Assembly: GCA_021827705.1 (NCBI GenBank)
Contig: JAKAUQ010000007.1
Coordinates: 62,001-126,000 of the forward strand
Reading direction: 5' to 3'
From: Actinomycetes bacterium
GTDB taxonomy: Bacteria > Actinomycetota > Acidimicrobiia > Acidimicrobiales > RAAP-2
Length of the DNA stretch: 64,000 nucleotides
The position numbers and the translations under genes are program-made. Below the pieces are notes generated by a model that had not been told where the DNA came from, did no database searches, and saw only the letters and a program-made list of their open reading frames with translations. This document shows positions 11,270 through 20,677 of the stretch, piece by piece; the first letter of the stretch is position 1, and each line of letters opens with the position of its first letter.

Positions 11270-12379
11270 CTATGCGTCCCCCTCTGCCGCGGGCTCCTGG
11301 TGCTCCTCGGACGCCTCAGGGCCTTCGGGGGCCGAGACGTGGATCGTCTCGTGGACCGTCTCGTCGACCACGACGTCGTCCTCGGTCCACACCTCGTCGA
11401 CGACCTCTTCGACCTCCTCGTTCTCCGAGCGGATGTCGATGCGCCACCCGGTGAGGCGCGCGGCCAGGCGCGCGTTCTGCCCCTCCTTGCCGATGGCCAG
11501 CGAGAGCTGCTGGTCGTGCACGATCACCGTGGCCACCCCCTCCTCGCCGTCGAGCCGTACGTCGCGCACGCGCGCGGGCGCCAGGGCGGCCTGGATGAAG
11601 CTGATGGTGTCGTCGCTGAAGGGCACCACGTCGATGCGCTCGCTGCGCAGCTCGTTGGTCACGTTGCGCACCCGCGATCCGCGCGCGCCCACGCAGGCCC
11701 CCACCGGGTCAACCATCGAGTCGTTCGACGCCACGGCGATCTTGGTGCGATGTCCCGGCTCTCGGGCGATGGCCTTGATCTCCACGACCCCGTTGGCGAT
11801 CTCGGGCACCTCGATCTCGAAGAGCTTGGCCACCAGGGCCGGGTGCGTGCGGCTCACCACGATCTGGGGGCCCTTGCTCGTCTTGCGCACCTCGACGATG
11901 TACACCTTGATGCGCGCACCGTGCTCGTAGCGCTCGAAGGCGATCTGCTCGGCCTGGGGCAAGAGGGCCTCGACGCGGCCCAGGTCCAGCAGCGTGTACC
12001 GGTTGTCGACCTGCTGGACGGTCCCCGAGACGATGTCCCCCTCGCGGTTGGCGAACTCCTCGTACATCTGGCGACGCTGGATGTCCCGGATCAGTTGCAT
12101 CAGGACCTGCTTGGCCGTCTGGGCGGCAATGCGGCCGAAGTCCTCGGGGGTGGCGTCCCACTCGCGCACCACCTCGCCCTCGCCGTTCAGCTCCAGGCCC
12201 CACACCTTGATCTCGCCGGTCTCGGGATTGATCTCGACCTCGGCGTCCTCGGCCGAGTCGGGACGGCGCTTGTAGGCGGCAAGCAGCGCGTTGGCCAGGG
12301 CCACGAGGAGTTCGCCCTCGTCGATGTTCTGATCCCGCGCGATCTGCCCCAACGCCTCGAGGAATTCGAAGTTCGCCAT
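11270..12379 (-). CDS. nusA: transcription termination/antitermination protein NusA
   Basis: MANFEFLEALGQIARDQNIDEGELLVALANALLAAYKR...; S1 and KH domains (DPVGACVGARGSRVRNV, LSLAIGKEGQNARLAARLTGW). Confidence 0.97.
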   Translation of the reverse strand: MANFEFLEALGQIARDQNIDEGELLVALANALLAAYKRRPDSAEDAEVEINPETGEIKVWGLELNGEGEVVREWDATPEDFGRIAAQTAKQVLMQLIRDIQRRQMYEEFANREGDIVSGTVQQVDNRYTLLDLGRVEALLPQAEQIAFERYEHGARIKVYIVEVRKTSKGPQIVVSRTHPALVAKLFEIEVPEIANGVVEIKAIAREPGHRTKIAVASNDSMVDPVGACVGARGSRVRNVTNELRSERIDVVPFSDDTISFIQAALAPARVRDVRLDGEEGVATVIVHDQQLSLAIGKEGQNARLAARLTGWRIDIRSENEEVEEVVDEVWTEDDVVVDETVHETIHVSAPEGPEASEEHQEPAAEGDA

Positions 12380-12858
12380 CACGTGCCTTTCTTGCTCGAA
12401 CCCGTGGAAGCTGGCCGCGGGGTCGGGCCCCAGTGGAACACCGTGCGCGCCCGCTCGATCTGGGCCAGGGCGACGCTGACCAGCCCCACCTCGGCGTCTT
12501 CGATCGTCACCGTCGTCTCGGTCGCCTCGCGCAGAGGCCCCTCCAGGCGCCGGGTGGGGGCGTCGTCACGACGCTCGCGCAGGGTGATGACCTCCCCCAC
12601 CGCGCTCGCGAAGTGCCGGGGCGTGCGCAGCCGACGCTCCAGGCCCGGGCTGGAGACCTCGAGCGTGTAGCGGCTGTCGATCGGGTCGCTCTCGTCGAGC
12701 CACTGCGACAGGGCCCGGCTGGCCGCGGCTAGCGTGTCGACGTCGACGCCGCCCTCGCGCTGGACCGTCACCTGGAGGGTCCCACCCGTGAACTCGAGGT
12801 CGTAGAGGCTCAGGCCCAGGGAGCCCAGGATGTCCGCCACCGGCGCCTCCAACTCCAT
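12379..12858 (-). CDS. rimP: ribosome maturation factor RimP
   Basis: MELEAPVADILGSLGLSLYDLEFTGGTLQVTVQREGGVDVDTLAAASRALSQWLDESDPIDSRYTLEVSSPGLERRL; strong AGGAGG RBS 5 nt upstream of ATG 12858, so the ORF-track start (12972) is too long. Confidence 0.93.
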   Translation of the reverse strand: MELEAPVADILGSLGLSLYDLEFTGGTLQVTVQREGGVDVDTLAAASRALSQWLDESDPIDSRYTLEVSSPGLERRLRTPRHFASAVGEVITLRERRDDAPTRRLEGPLREATETTVTIEDAEVGLVSVALAQIERARTVFHWGPTPRPASTGSSKKGT

Positions 12859-12880
12859 CTCGACCTCCTCTACCGGCAAC

Positions 12881-12906
12881 AAAAAACGCGGGCCCAAGGC
12901 CCGCGT
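12881..12906 (-). terminator. intrinsic terminator in rimP leader (candidate attenuator)
   Basis: Minus strand ACGCGGGCC-TTG-GGCCCGCGT followed by T run; 9-bp GC stem, 22 nt before the rimP start. Confidence 0.85.
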
Positions 12907-12926
12907 CAACGAGTCCATACGTCCAT
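12906..12926 (-). CDS. candidate leader peptide MDVWTR
   Basis: ATG GAC GTA TGG ACT CGT TGA; the stop codon touches the 5' arm of the terminator stem. No clear RBS. Confidence 0.3.
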   Translation of the reverse strand: MDVWTR

Positions 12927-12943
12927 TGCGGACTGTCGCGACA

Positions 12944-12949
12944 AGTATA
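12944..12949 (-). promoter_or_regulatory. candidate -10 (TATACT) for rimP-nusA operon
   Basis: TATACT in the proS-rimP gap; -35 not convincing. Confidence 0.5.
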
Positions 12950-12975
12950 GCAGCGCGGGTCCCGCGCCGCATGGC

Positions 12976-14385
12976 TCAGTAAGCCTTGGCGACCACCGCG
13001 ACCAGGTCGGACTCATCTGCCGACCCCGGGAGAGAGCCGTCGGGACGTTGAATGCACCGCACGCTCACGGCGTGGTGGTTCAGCTCATCCTCGCCCGTCT
13101 CGCCGAGCAGGCCCCACGGGACGCGCGCGAATCCGTCCTGAGCGGCCTCGATGGCATCGGCCACGGTGGTTACGTCGTGGGTGGCCCGATTGCGGCGCTC
13201 GAGCGCCACGGCCAGCAGATTCGCCTGCACAGCCTCGAGCAGCTCCTGGACCGTCGCGACGACCCGGGAGCGCTCCACGCTCTGGCGCGACCCGTCGTCG
13301 CGGCGCACGAGCGTCACCGTGCTCGCCGCCAGGTCGCGGGGCCCGATTTCGGCACGCACGGGAACCCCCTTGATCTCCCAGTCGGTCACCCGCCGGCCGA
13401 AGGAGCCGCGCGCGCGATCGCGCTCGACCGCGACGCCGGCGGCACGGAGCTCGCTGGTCAAGTCGGTGCACGCCTCGTCGAGGGCGTCGTCCTCGCGCAC
13501 GGCGAGCACCACGACGGCCGTGGGCGCCAGACGCGGGGGGACGATCAGACCGCGGTCGTCGCCGTGGGCCATGATCAGCCCGCCGATCACCCGCGTCGAG
13601 GCCCCCCACGAGGTGGTGTGGCACCAGGTCGACTGGCCGCTCTCGTCCTGGAAGGCCACACCGAAGGCCCGGGCGAAGTTCTGGCCGAGCTCGTGGCTGG
13701 TGCTCATCTGGAGCGCCTTGCCGTCACGCATCATCCCTTCGCAGGTGATCGTGTTGATCGCACCGGCGAAGCGCTCGCGGGGCGACTTGAACCCCTCGAA
13801 GACGGGAACCGCCAGCACGTTGACCAGGAAGTCGCGGTAGACGTCGCGGTGGATGGTGGTGGCGAACGCCGACGCGTCGGCAGCCGTGGCGTGTGCCGTG
13901 TGGCCCTCTTGCCACAGGAACTCCGACGAGCGCAGGAAGAGCCGCGGGCGCAGCTCCCAGCGCACGACGTTGGCCCACTGGTTCAGCAGCAGTGGCAGGT
14001 CCCGGTAGCTCTGGATCCACTTGGCCATGTACTCGCCAATGACCGTCTCGGAGGTCGGGCGGATGATCACGGGTTCGGCCAGCTGCTCGCCCCCCGCGAA
14101 GGTCACGACGGCCAATTCGGGGCTGAACCCCTCCACGTGCTCGGCCTCGCGGGCGAAGTAGCTCTCCGGGATGAACAGGGGGAAGTAGGCGTTGCGTGCC
14201 CCGGTCGCCTTGATGCGGCGGTCCATCTCGGCCTGCACGTGCTCCCAGAGCGCGTAGCCGTAGGGCCGGATCACCATCGTCCCGCGCACGGGCCCATTCT
14301 CGGCCAGCTCCGCCTTGGCGACGACGTCCTGGTACCAGCGAGGAAAGTCCTCGTCCTGGGGGGTGAGGGCGGTCGGGGTCGCCAC
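12976..14385 (-). CDS. proS: prolyl-tRNA synthetase
   Basis: 469 aa; RPTSETVIGEYMAKWIQSYRDLPLLLNQWANVVRWE, class II aaRS motifs. Confidence 0.96.
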   Translation of the reverse strand: MATPTALTPQDEDFPRWYQDVVAKAELAENGPVRGTMVIRPYGYALWEHVQAEMDRRIKATGARNAYFPLFIPESYFAREAEHVEGFSPELAVVTFAGGEQLAEPVIIRPTSETVIGEYMAKWIQSYRDLPLLLNQWANVVRWELRPRLFLRSSEFLWQEGHTAHATAADASAFATTIHRDVYRDFLVNVLAVPVFEGFKSPRERFAGAINTITCEGMMRDGKALQMSTSHELGQNFARAFGVAFQDESGQSTWCHTTSWGASTRVIGGLIMAHGDDRGLIVPPRLAPTAVVVLAVREDDALDEACTDLTSELRAAGVAVERDRARGSFGRRVTDWEIKGVPVRAEIGPRDLAASTVTLVRRDDGSRQSVERSRVVATVQELLEAVQANLLAVALERRNRATHDVTTVADAIEAAQDGFARVPWGLLGETGEDELNHHAVSVRCIQRPDGSLPGSADESDLVAVVAKAY

Positions 14386-14433
14386 AGGTCTCCTTCGGCT
14401 AGCGGTGGCGACAGCCTACTGGGCGGCCGCGGA

Positions 14434-15672
14434 TCACTCCGGGTGCTTGCTCGAGCGCTGCCGGATCCGCGCGATGCGCGCACCGGCCTGGTTCACGTCC
14501 AGTCCACGGTCCTCGAGGAGCCCGGCCCGGTCCGCCGCCGCCTCGGCCTCGGCCCCCTGGTCGCGAGCGGCCAAGCGCGCCTCGACCCCTTCGTCGACGA
14601 TGCGCTTGGCCTCCTCGACCAGCGCCGCGACCATGTCGTCCTCGGGCACCACGCGGATGATCTGCCCCTTGATGAAGAGGTGCCCACGGTGCCGCCCGGC
14701 GGCAATGCCGAGGTCGGCGTGGCGTGCCTCACCCGGCCCGTTGACCACGCACCCCATCACGGCCACCTGCAGGGGCAGGTCGAGGGCCTCGAGAGCCTCC
14801 TGGGCCGCGCGCGCTACGCCGATCACGTCGATCTCGGCGCGCCCACAGCTCGGACAGGCGATCAGGTCCAGGCCGCGCCTCGCGCGCAGACCCAGGGCCT
14901 CGAGCAGCTGGCGCCCGGCGCGGGCCTCCTCGACCGGGTCGGCGGTCAGGGAATAGCGGATGGTGTCACCGATGCCCTCGGCCAGCAGCGTGCCGATCCC
15001 CACCGTCCCCTTGATGAGGCCACCGGGGGGTGGCCCCGCCTCGGTGACCCCGAGGTGCAGCGGATGGTCGAAGGTCTCCGAGGCCAGGCGATAGGCCGCG
15101 ATCATCGTGGCCACTGAGGATGCCTTCACCGAGATCTTGACGTCGGTGAAGTCCACGTCGGCGAAGTAGGCCAACTCCTGACGGGCCGACTCCACCAGGG
15201 CTTCGGGCGTCGCGCCGCCGAAACGGGCGTAGAGGTCGGGATGCAGGCTGCCCGCGTTGACCCCGACGCGGATGGGCACACCGCGGTCCTTGGCCTCACG
15301 AGCCACCAGCCGGATCTCCTCGGGCTTGCGCAGGTTGCCGGGGTTCAGGCGCAGCCCGTGGACGCCCGCCTCGAGGGCGGCCAACGCCATCTCCACGTGG
15401 AAGTGGATGTCGGCGACGATGGGGACCGGAGAGCGCGGAACGATCAGGGCCAGTCCTTCGGCTGCGCCCTGGTCGTTGCACGTGCAGCGTACGATGTCGG
15501 CGCCGGCAGCCGCCAGCGCGTAGATCTGCTGAAGGGTCCCCTCGACGTCCGCCGTCTTGGTCGTCGTCATCGACTGCACCGAGACCGGAGCCTGGCCCCC
15601 GACCTTCACCGGGCCGACCGAGATCTGGCGAGTCGGGCGACGCGGGGCGAGCAGCGCGGACGATATTTCCAT
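14434..15672 (-). CDS. ispG: 4-hydroxy-3-methylbut-2-enyl diphosphate synthase
   Basis: VGGQAPVSVQSMTTTKTADVEGTLQQI...GIGTLLAEGIGDTIRYSLTADP...CPSCGR..CVVNGPGE. Confidence 0.97.
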   Translation of the reverse strand: MEISSALLAPRRPTRQISVGPVKVGGQAPVSVQSMTTTKTADVEGTLQQIYALAAAGADIVRCTCNDQGAAEGLALIVPRSPVPIVADIHFHVEMALAALEAGVHGLRLNPGNLRKPEEIRLVAREAKDRGVPIRVGVNAGSLHPDLYARFGGATPEALVESARQELAYFADVDFTDVKISVKASSVATMIAAYRLASETFDHPLHLGVTEAGPPPGGLIKGTVGIGTLLAEGIGDTIRYSLTADPVEEARAGRQLLEALGLRARRGLDLIACPSCGRAEIDVIGVARAAQEALEALDLPLQVAVMGCVVNGPGEARHADLGIAAGRHRGHLFIKGQIIRVVPEDDMVAALVEEAKRIVDEGVEARLAARDQGAEAEAAADRAGLLEDRGLDVNQAGARIARIRQRSSKHPE

Positions 15673-15712
15673 GCATCCATTCTGCCGCGCCCGGCTCCCG
15701 GTGGGACCGCCG

Positions 15713-16957
15713 CTAGAACGGGTTGGCGATCGGGTGGACGATGTCCAGGTAGAGCGTGCTGGCGAACAGGACCAGGAGAACCGCGACGAAGGCGAAGACG
15801 ACGGGATTCAGGCGCGAAAGGTCAGCGTGGTAGCGACGTCCCCGCCGGCTGCGGATGCGCTCGTAGGTGGCCACAGCGATGTAGCCGCCGTCCAGGGGCA
15901 GCAGGGGCAGCAAGTTCATCAGCCCGACGAAGATGTTCACGGCCATCAGGACCTCGAGCAGCACCCCGGGGCCGAGGGCCGCGCTCTGGACCGCCAGGCG
16001 GACGACACCCACGATCGACTGGGGACGGGTCAGCTGCACGCTCGGTCGGCTGGCTACCGACGCGTTGGTGATCTGGTGGTAGAGGCTGACGAACTCGCCT
16101 GGCGAGAAGATGTGTACCAGTCCGTGGACCGACAGGGCCGCCACCTGGCCCACGCGCGAGAACGCCCCGGGGATCGACGCCAGCCACGACTCGCGCACGA
16201 CCTGGTCGACCAGCGTGACCCCGATGTAGCCCACGGGCCGCGATCCGGTGTCCAGGCGTTGGCCGCCCACCTTGAGACGCTGGCCGTTGACGGGCGTGGC
16301 CACGATCGTGCGCGTCGACGAGCCACGGTCGACGACCAGGTGCAGAGGCTGACCAACGTGGTCGTGGACCTCCGTGACCAGGATCTGGGCGCTGCGCACC
16401 GGGTGGCCGTCTACCGAGACGATGCGGTCGCCCACCCGCAGGCCCGCCAGCTGGGCGGCGTTGCGCGCGTGCCCGTCCCAAGGTGTGAAAGATCCGATCG
16501 CCACGTGGCTCGCCGAGGGCAGGCCCACCAGGGACAGCGAGGCCCACGCCAGCACCAGGGCCATGACGCCGTGCATCAGCGAACCCGCTCCGGCGAACAG
16601 CACCTGACGGGGGTAGCTGGCCCCGCGGTAGGTCCGGGGCTCGAGCTCGGCGGGCAGCTCGTCGGCCCACGTCATGCCCGGGATCTTGACGTAGCCGCCC
16701 AGGGGAAGCAGGCGTAGGCCGTAGCGCGTCTCGCCCACCGTCGTGGACCAGATCACCGGGCCGAAGCCCACGAAGAAGTCGGTGACGAGCAGCCCCGCCC
16801 GCTTGGCGGTGATGAAGTGCCCGAACTCGTGGCCCACGACCATGACCACCAGCGCACCGATAACCGTGGGCAACGCCCATCCGCCGATCCAGGCCAGTCC
16901 GGCTGCGACCAGGGCCACCCCGGCCACGAAGGGAATCAGCGACGCCCGTCCGTTCAC
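15713..16957 (-). CDS. rseP: site-2 protease / RIP metalloprotease (M50)
   Basis: VVMVVGHEFGHFITAKRAGLLVTDFFVGFGPVIWS; PDZ segment; NLLPLLPLDGG. Start placed at GTG 16957. Confidence 0.93.
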   Translation of the reverse strand: MNGRASLIPFVAGVALVAAGLAWIGGWALPTVIGALVVMVVGHEFGHFITAKRAGLLVTDFFVGFGPVIWSTTVGETRYGLRLLPLGGYVKIPGMTWADELPAELEPRTYRGASYPRQVLFAGAGSLMHGVMALVLAWASLSLVGLPSASHVAIGSFTPWDGHARNAAQLAGLRVGDRIVSVDGHPVRSAQILVTEVHDHVGQPLHLVVDRGSSTRTIVATPVNGQRLKVGGQRLDTGSRPVGYIGVTLVDQVVRESWLASIPGAFSRVGQVAALSVHGLVHIFSPGEFVSLYHQITNASVASRPSVQLTRPQSIVGVVRLAVQSAALGPGVLLEVLMAVNIFVGLMNLLPLLPLDGGYIAVATYERIRSRRGRRYHADLSRLNPVVFAFVAVLLVLFASTLYLDIVHPIANPF

Positions 16958-18114
16958 GAGTGCACGGTAATGGCGCGAGCCGCCAGGTCGCGCGCCGCGG
17001 CGTCGTGGGCGACAACGTCGGCGACCTCGCGCAGCGGCCCGTCGACGAAGCCGTCCATCACGGTGGCCACCACCGGGACGATCTCGGACCAGCGCAGGCG
17101 CCCGGCGAGGAACGCGTCGACGGCGACCTCGTTGGCGCCCGAGAGCCAGGCCGCCGCGGCCCCGCCCGCCCGAGCGGCCGCGTAGGCGAGCGGAATCGCC
17201 GGGAACGCCTCGACGTCGGGCGGCTCGAAGTTCAGCGATACCGGTGCCGACAGGTCGAGGGCGCCCCACCCATCAGCCAGGCGTTCGGGATACCCGAGTC
17301 CGTAGGCGATGGGCAGCCGCATGTCGGGCCGCGCCAGCTGGGCCAGCAGGGACCCGTCGACGTACTCGACCATCGAGTGCACGATCGACTGGGGATGCAC
17401 CACGACCTTTATCCGGTCGACCTCGATGCCGAAGAGGGCCGACGCCTCGAGGACCTCGAAACCTTTGTTCATCAGCGTCGACGAGTCCACGGTGATCTTG
17501 GGCCCCATCGACCACGTTGGGTGGCGCAGGGCGTCTTCCCGGGTCGCCTCGGCCAACTGGTCACGCGTCCAGCCACGAAACGGGCCGCCCGACGCGGTCA
17601 GCCACAGGGCGCGCACATCGGGGTGGCCCGGCGTGCGCGATCCGGCCAGGCACTGGTGGATCGCGCAGTGCTCCGAGTCCAGCGGCACGACCTCGGCGCC
17701 CGGAGTGGTCCGGACCCGCTCGACCAGCGGGGCCGCGGCAATGAAGGACTCCTTGTTGGCCAGGGCCAGGCGCTTGCCGGCCGCCAGAGCGGCCAGGGTC
17801 ACCGGTAGGCCAGCAAAGCCCACCACCGCATTGACGACGATGTCGGCGTCCCGAGCCAGCTGGGCCAACCCCTCGGGTCCCGCGACCACGTCGACGGGTC
17901 CGGCGAGCTTGCCGGCCATTGCCGCACGATCCTGCTCCCGCGCCACCCCGATACGGGTCACGGCGAACTCGCGCGCGATGGCCGCCAGGTCGTCCAGGCG
18001 CCGCGCGGCAGCCACCGAGACCAGCGTGAACTCCTCACGGTGGCCCCGCAGCACCTCCAGCGTCTGGCGGCCAATCGAGCCCGTCGCCCCGAGCAGGGCC
18101 ACCCGGCGCGCCAT
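16954..18114 (-). CDS. dxr: 1-deoxy-D-xylulose 5-phosphate reductoisomerase
   Basis: VALLGATGSIGRQTLEVLRGH...LANKESFIAAAPLV...LWLTASGGPFRGW...PKITVDSSTLMNKGFE. Confidence 0.97.
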   Translation of the reverse strand: MARRVALLGATGSIGRQTLEVLRGHREEFTLVSVAAARRLDDLAAIAREFAVTRIGVAREQDRAAMAGKLAGPVDVVAGPEGLAQLARDADIVVNAVVGFAGLPVTLAALAAGKRLALANKESFIAAAPLVERVRTTPGAEVVPLDSEHCAIHQCLAGSRTPGHPDVRALWLTASGGPFRGWTRDQLAEATREDALRHPTWSMGPKITVDSSTLMNKGFEVLEASALFGIEVDRIKVVVHPQSIVHSMVEYVDGSLLAQLARPDMRLPIAYGLGYPERLADGWGALDLSAPVSLNFEPPDVEAFPAIPLAYAAARAGGAAAAWLSGANEVAVDAFLAGRLRWSEIVPVVATVMDGFVDGPLREVADVVAHDAAARDLAARAITVHS

Positions 18115-18116
18115 CG

Positions 18117-19409
18117 CTAGACCGGGTGGACCGCGTGGACCAGGTAGAAGACCGTCGGCAGCACGAACAGGAGGCTGTCGATGCGGTCCAGCAGGCCCCC
18201 GTGGCCCGGCAGGATGCGACCAAGGTCCTTGACGCCCAGAGTCCGCTTGACCATCGACTCGAACAGGTCACCCAAGGGCGCCACGATCGCCACGGCGACC
18301 CCAGCCTCCAGCGCGAGCGACATCGACCACGGGTGCATCCGGCTGACGATCAGGGCGACCACCAGAGTGATGACGGTGCCACCGATCAGGCCTTCGATCG
18401 TCTTGTGAGGCGAGAGAGCCTTGCTGAGCGGGCGTCGCCCCATCCAGCGACCCACGAAGAGCGCCCCGGTGTCGTTGGCGACGGTCAGGACCAGGGCCCC
18501 GAAGAGGATTGCGATGCCGTGGCGGTCCGGTGAGTACCGCGGAGCCACCAGAGCGGCCGCGTACGAGCCCAGGATCCCGACCCAGGCGAAGACGAAGATC
18601 GTCGCACCAAGGCCGTCGAGGACGTCGAGCAGCCGGAAGGCGCTGAAGTACCAGATGAAGCCAAAGATCACCAGCAGCACCGCGATCGCCGCGACGGCCG
18701 GCAGGCCCTTGTTGTAGACCGCGACGTCCACGACGGCCACCGCCACCAGCGCCAGAATCGTGGCGGGATGCGCTCCGGCGCGGCGGAAGCCGGCTAGCGC
18801 CTCGCCCGCTGCGCCGACCATGACGACCAGGACCAGGATCAAGACCGGCAGCGGTCCGGCCAGGAACGTGGCCACGACGACGACGGCGAGACCCAGTCCG
18901 GTGGCGGTCGCCAGCGAGACGCTGCGCGCCGGCGTCTGGCGAACGGCACGGCCCGCCAACAGGTCGCTCCGGGCGCTGCGGCGCGTTCGGGCCACCGGGG
19001 TGGGCGTGGCCTCGGGCTCGGGGCGTGGCGCCTCGTCGAGGATCTGCTCCTCGGTGGCCGGTGCCGGCTCCTCGGCGAACTCCCAAGGTCGCGAGACCGT
19101 CTCACGCGGGGCTCCCGCCAGCATCGACGCGTCGAACTGCTCCTCGTGGGCGACCCAGTCAGCCTCGCCCTCGCGCCACGCCGGTGCGGGCACGCCAGCC
19201 CAGGGGTCCTGGGAGGGCTCGCCGGCCACCACGATCGGGACCTGGCCCGTGGGCGCCTCGGTCCAGTGCGGCAGGCCCACCTCGCTGGAGCCGGCCGCGG
19301 CGTCCGCTGCCAGCTCTGCCCCGCTGACTGTCACCCGAGCGTCAGTCGGGCTGACTACTGGGTGGCGAGCCGTGGGCTCGTCCTCGCGCGGGTCGTCGTC
19401 AGACTTCAA
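18117..19409 (-). CDS. cdsA: phosphatidate cytidylyltransferase with long disordered N-terminal extension
   Basis: SKALSPHKTIEGLIGGTVITL...PLGDLFESMVKRTLGVKDLGRILPGHGGLLDRIDSLL CDP-diglyceride synthase signature. Confidence 0.95.
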   Translation of the reverse strand: MKSDDDPREDEPTARHPVVSPTDARVTVSGAELAADAAAGSSEVGLPHWTEAPTGQVPIVVAGEPSQDPWAGVPAPAWREGEADWVAHEEQFDASMLAGAPRETVSRPWEFAEEPAPATEEQILDEAPRPEPEATPTPVARTRRSARSDLLAGRAVRQTPARSVSLATATGLGLAVVVVATFLAGPLPVLILVLVVMVGAAGEALAGFRRAGAHPATILALVAVAVVDVAVYNKGLPAVAAIAVLLVIFGFIWYFSAFRLLDVLDGLGATIFVFAWVGILGSYAAALVAPRYSPDRHGIAILFGALVLTVANDTGALFVGRWMGRRPLSKALSPHKTIEGLIGGTVITLVVALIVSRMHPWSMSLALEAGVAVAIVAPLGDLFESMVKRTLGVKDLGRILPGHGGLLDRIDSLLFVLPTVFYLVHAVHPV

Positions 19410-19953
19410 GCAGCTCCTGCTCCTTGTGCTCGAGCAGCTCGTCGATGCGGGTCACCTCGTCGTGGGTCATCTTCTCGAGCACCTTTTCGAGGCGCTCCAT
19501 CTCATCTTTGGGCAGCCCGTCCTTTTCCAAGGACTCGAGCTCTTGGCGGGCGTGGCGGCGCACGGCCCGTACGGCCACGCGCCCTTCCTCGGCCCGCCCG
19601 CGCACGACCTTGACGAACTCGCGTCGCCGCTCCTCGGTCAGGGTCGGGAACGACAGTCGGATGACCTGGCCATCCGAGGATGGGTTCAACCCGAGATCGG
19701 AATCCCGGATCGCCTTCTCGATCGCGTGCATCGCCCCCTTGTCGAAGGGAGACACCACCAGCAGGCGCGGCTCGGGGATCGAGAATCCGGCCAGCTGCCT
19801 TAGCGGAGTTGCCGTGCCGTAGTAGTCGACCGACAAGCCCTCCACCAGCGCTGAGGACGCTCGTCCCGAGCGGACCGCGGCGAACTCGGCCCTCACGTGG
19901 TCAAGCGCGTGGGCCATCTTCTCGCGCGCCTCCTCGACGACGAGGTCAGCCAT
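19399..19953 (-). CDS. frr: ribosome recycling factor
   Basis: MADLVVEEAREKMAHALDHVRAEFAAVRSGRASSALVEGLSVDYYGTATPLRQLA. Confidence 0.96.
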   Translation of the reverse strand: MADLVVEEAREKMAHALDHVRAEFAAVRSGRASSALVEGLSVDYYGTATPLRQLAGFSIPEPRLLVVSPFDKGAMHAIEKAIRDSDLGLNPSSDGQVIRLSFPTLTEERRREFVKVVRGRAEEGRVAVRAVRRHARQELESLEKDGLPKDEMERLEKVLEKMTHDEVTRIDELLEHKEQELLEV

Positions 19954-19964
19954 CTCGGAGTCCA

Positions 19965-20675
19965 TCACCTCACCAGCGTACCGATAGCGTCACCGTCAAG
20001 CACGTGACCCAGGTTCCCGGCCTTCATCAGGTCGAAGACCCGAATGGGCAAATTGTTGTCCTTGCAGAAGGTGATCGCCGTCAGGTCCATCACCCGCAAC
20101 TCGCGCGCGATGATCTCGTCGAACGAGATCTCCGTGAAGCGCTGCGCATCGGGATGCTGTCGCGGATCTTGGTCGTAGACGCCGTCCACGCCGCCGTGCG
20201 TGCCCTTCAACACCAGGTCTGCCTCGATCTCAGCGGCGCGCTGCGCGGCGGGTGTGTCCGTCGTGAAGTAGGGGTTGCCCATACCCGCCGCGAAGATGAC
20301 GACGCGCCCTTTCTCGAGGTGGCGCACCGCACGTCGGCGGATGTAGGGCTCGGCCACCTGGTCCATGCCGATCGCCGACATCACGCGCGTAGGCCGACCG
20401 TGGCTCTCGATGGCGTCTTGGAGAGCCAGCGCGTTGATCACGGTGCCCAGCATCCCCATCAGGTCGGAGTTGGCGCGGTTCATGCCGGCCATGGCGCCGG
20501 TCGCGCCCCGCCAAATGTTCCCGCCGCCCACCACGACGGCCAGCTCCAGACCACCTCGGTCCATCGCGGCCGCAATCTCGCGGGCCAGGAAGTCGACCGT
20601 CGTCGCATCGATCGTCTCGTCGCTGGCGGCCGAGGCCAGCGCCTCCCCCGACATCTTGAGCACGAGCCGACGCAT
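19965..20675 (-). CDS. pyrH: uridylate kinase
   Basis: MRRLVLKMSGEALAS...VVVGGGNIWRG; start placed at ATG 20675 rather than 21242. Confidence 0.96.
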   Translation of the reverse strand: MRRLVLKMSGEALASAASDETIDATTVDFLAREIAAAMDRGGLELAVVVGGGNIWRGATGAMAGMNRANSDLMGMLGTVINALALQDAIESHGRPTRVMSAIGMDQVAEPYIRRRAVRHLEKGRVVIFAAGMGNPYFTTDTPAAQRAAEIEADLVLKGTHGGVDGVYDQDPRQHPDAQRFTEISFDEIIARELRVMDLTAITFCKDNNLPIRVFDLMKAGNLGHVLDGDAIGTLVR

Positions 20676-20677
20676 GA

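Noticed and set aside
12379-12972. rimP start at 12972 as given by the longest ORF
   Set aside because: It would translate through the terminator hairpin; ATG 12858 has a strong AGGAGG and matches the RimP N-terminus.
13048-15117. 689-aa plus-strand ORF antisense to proS/ispG
   Set aside because: Antisense shadow of two conserved enzymes.
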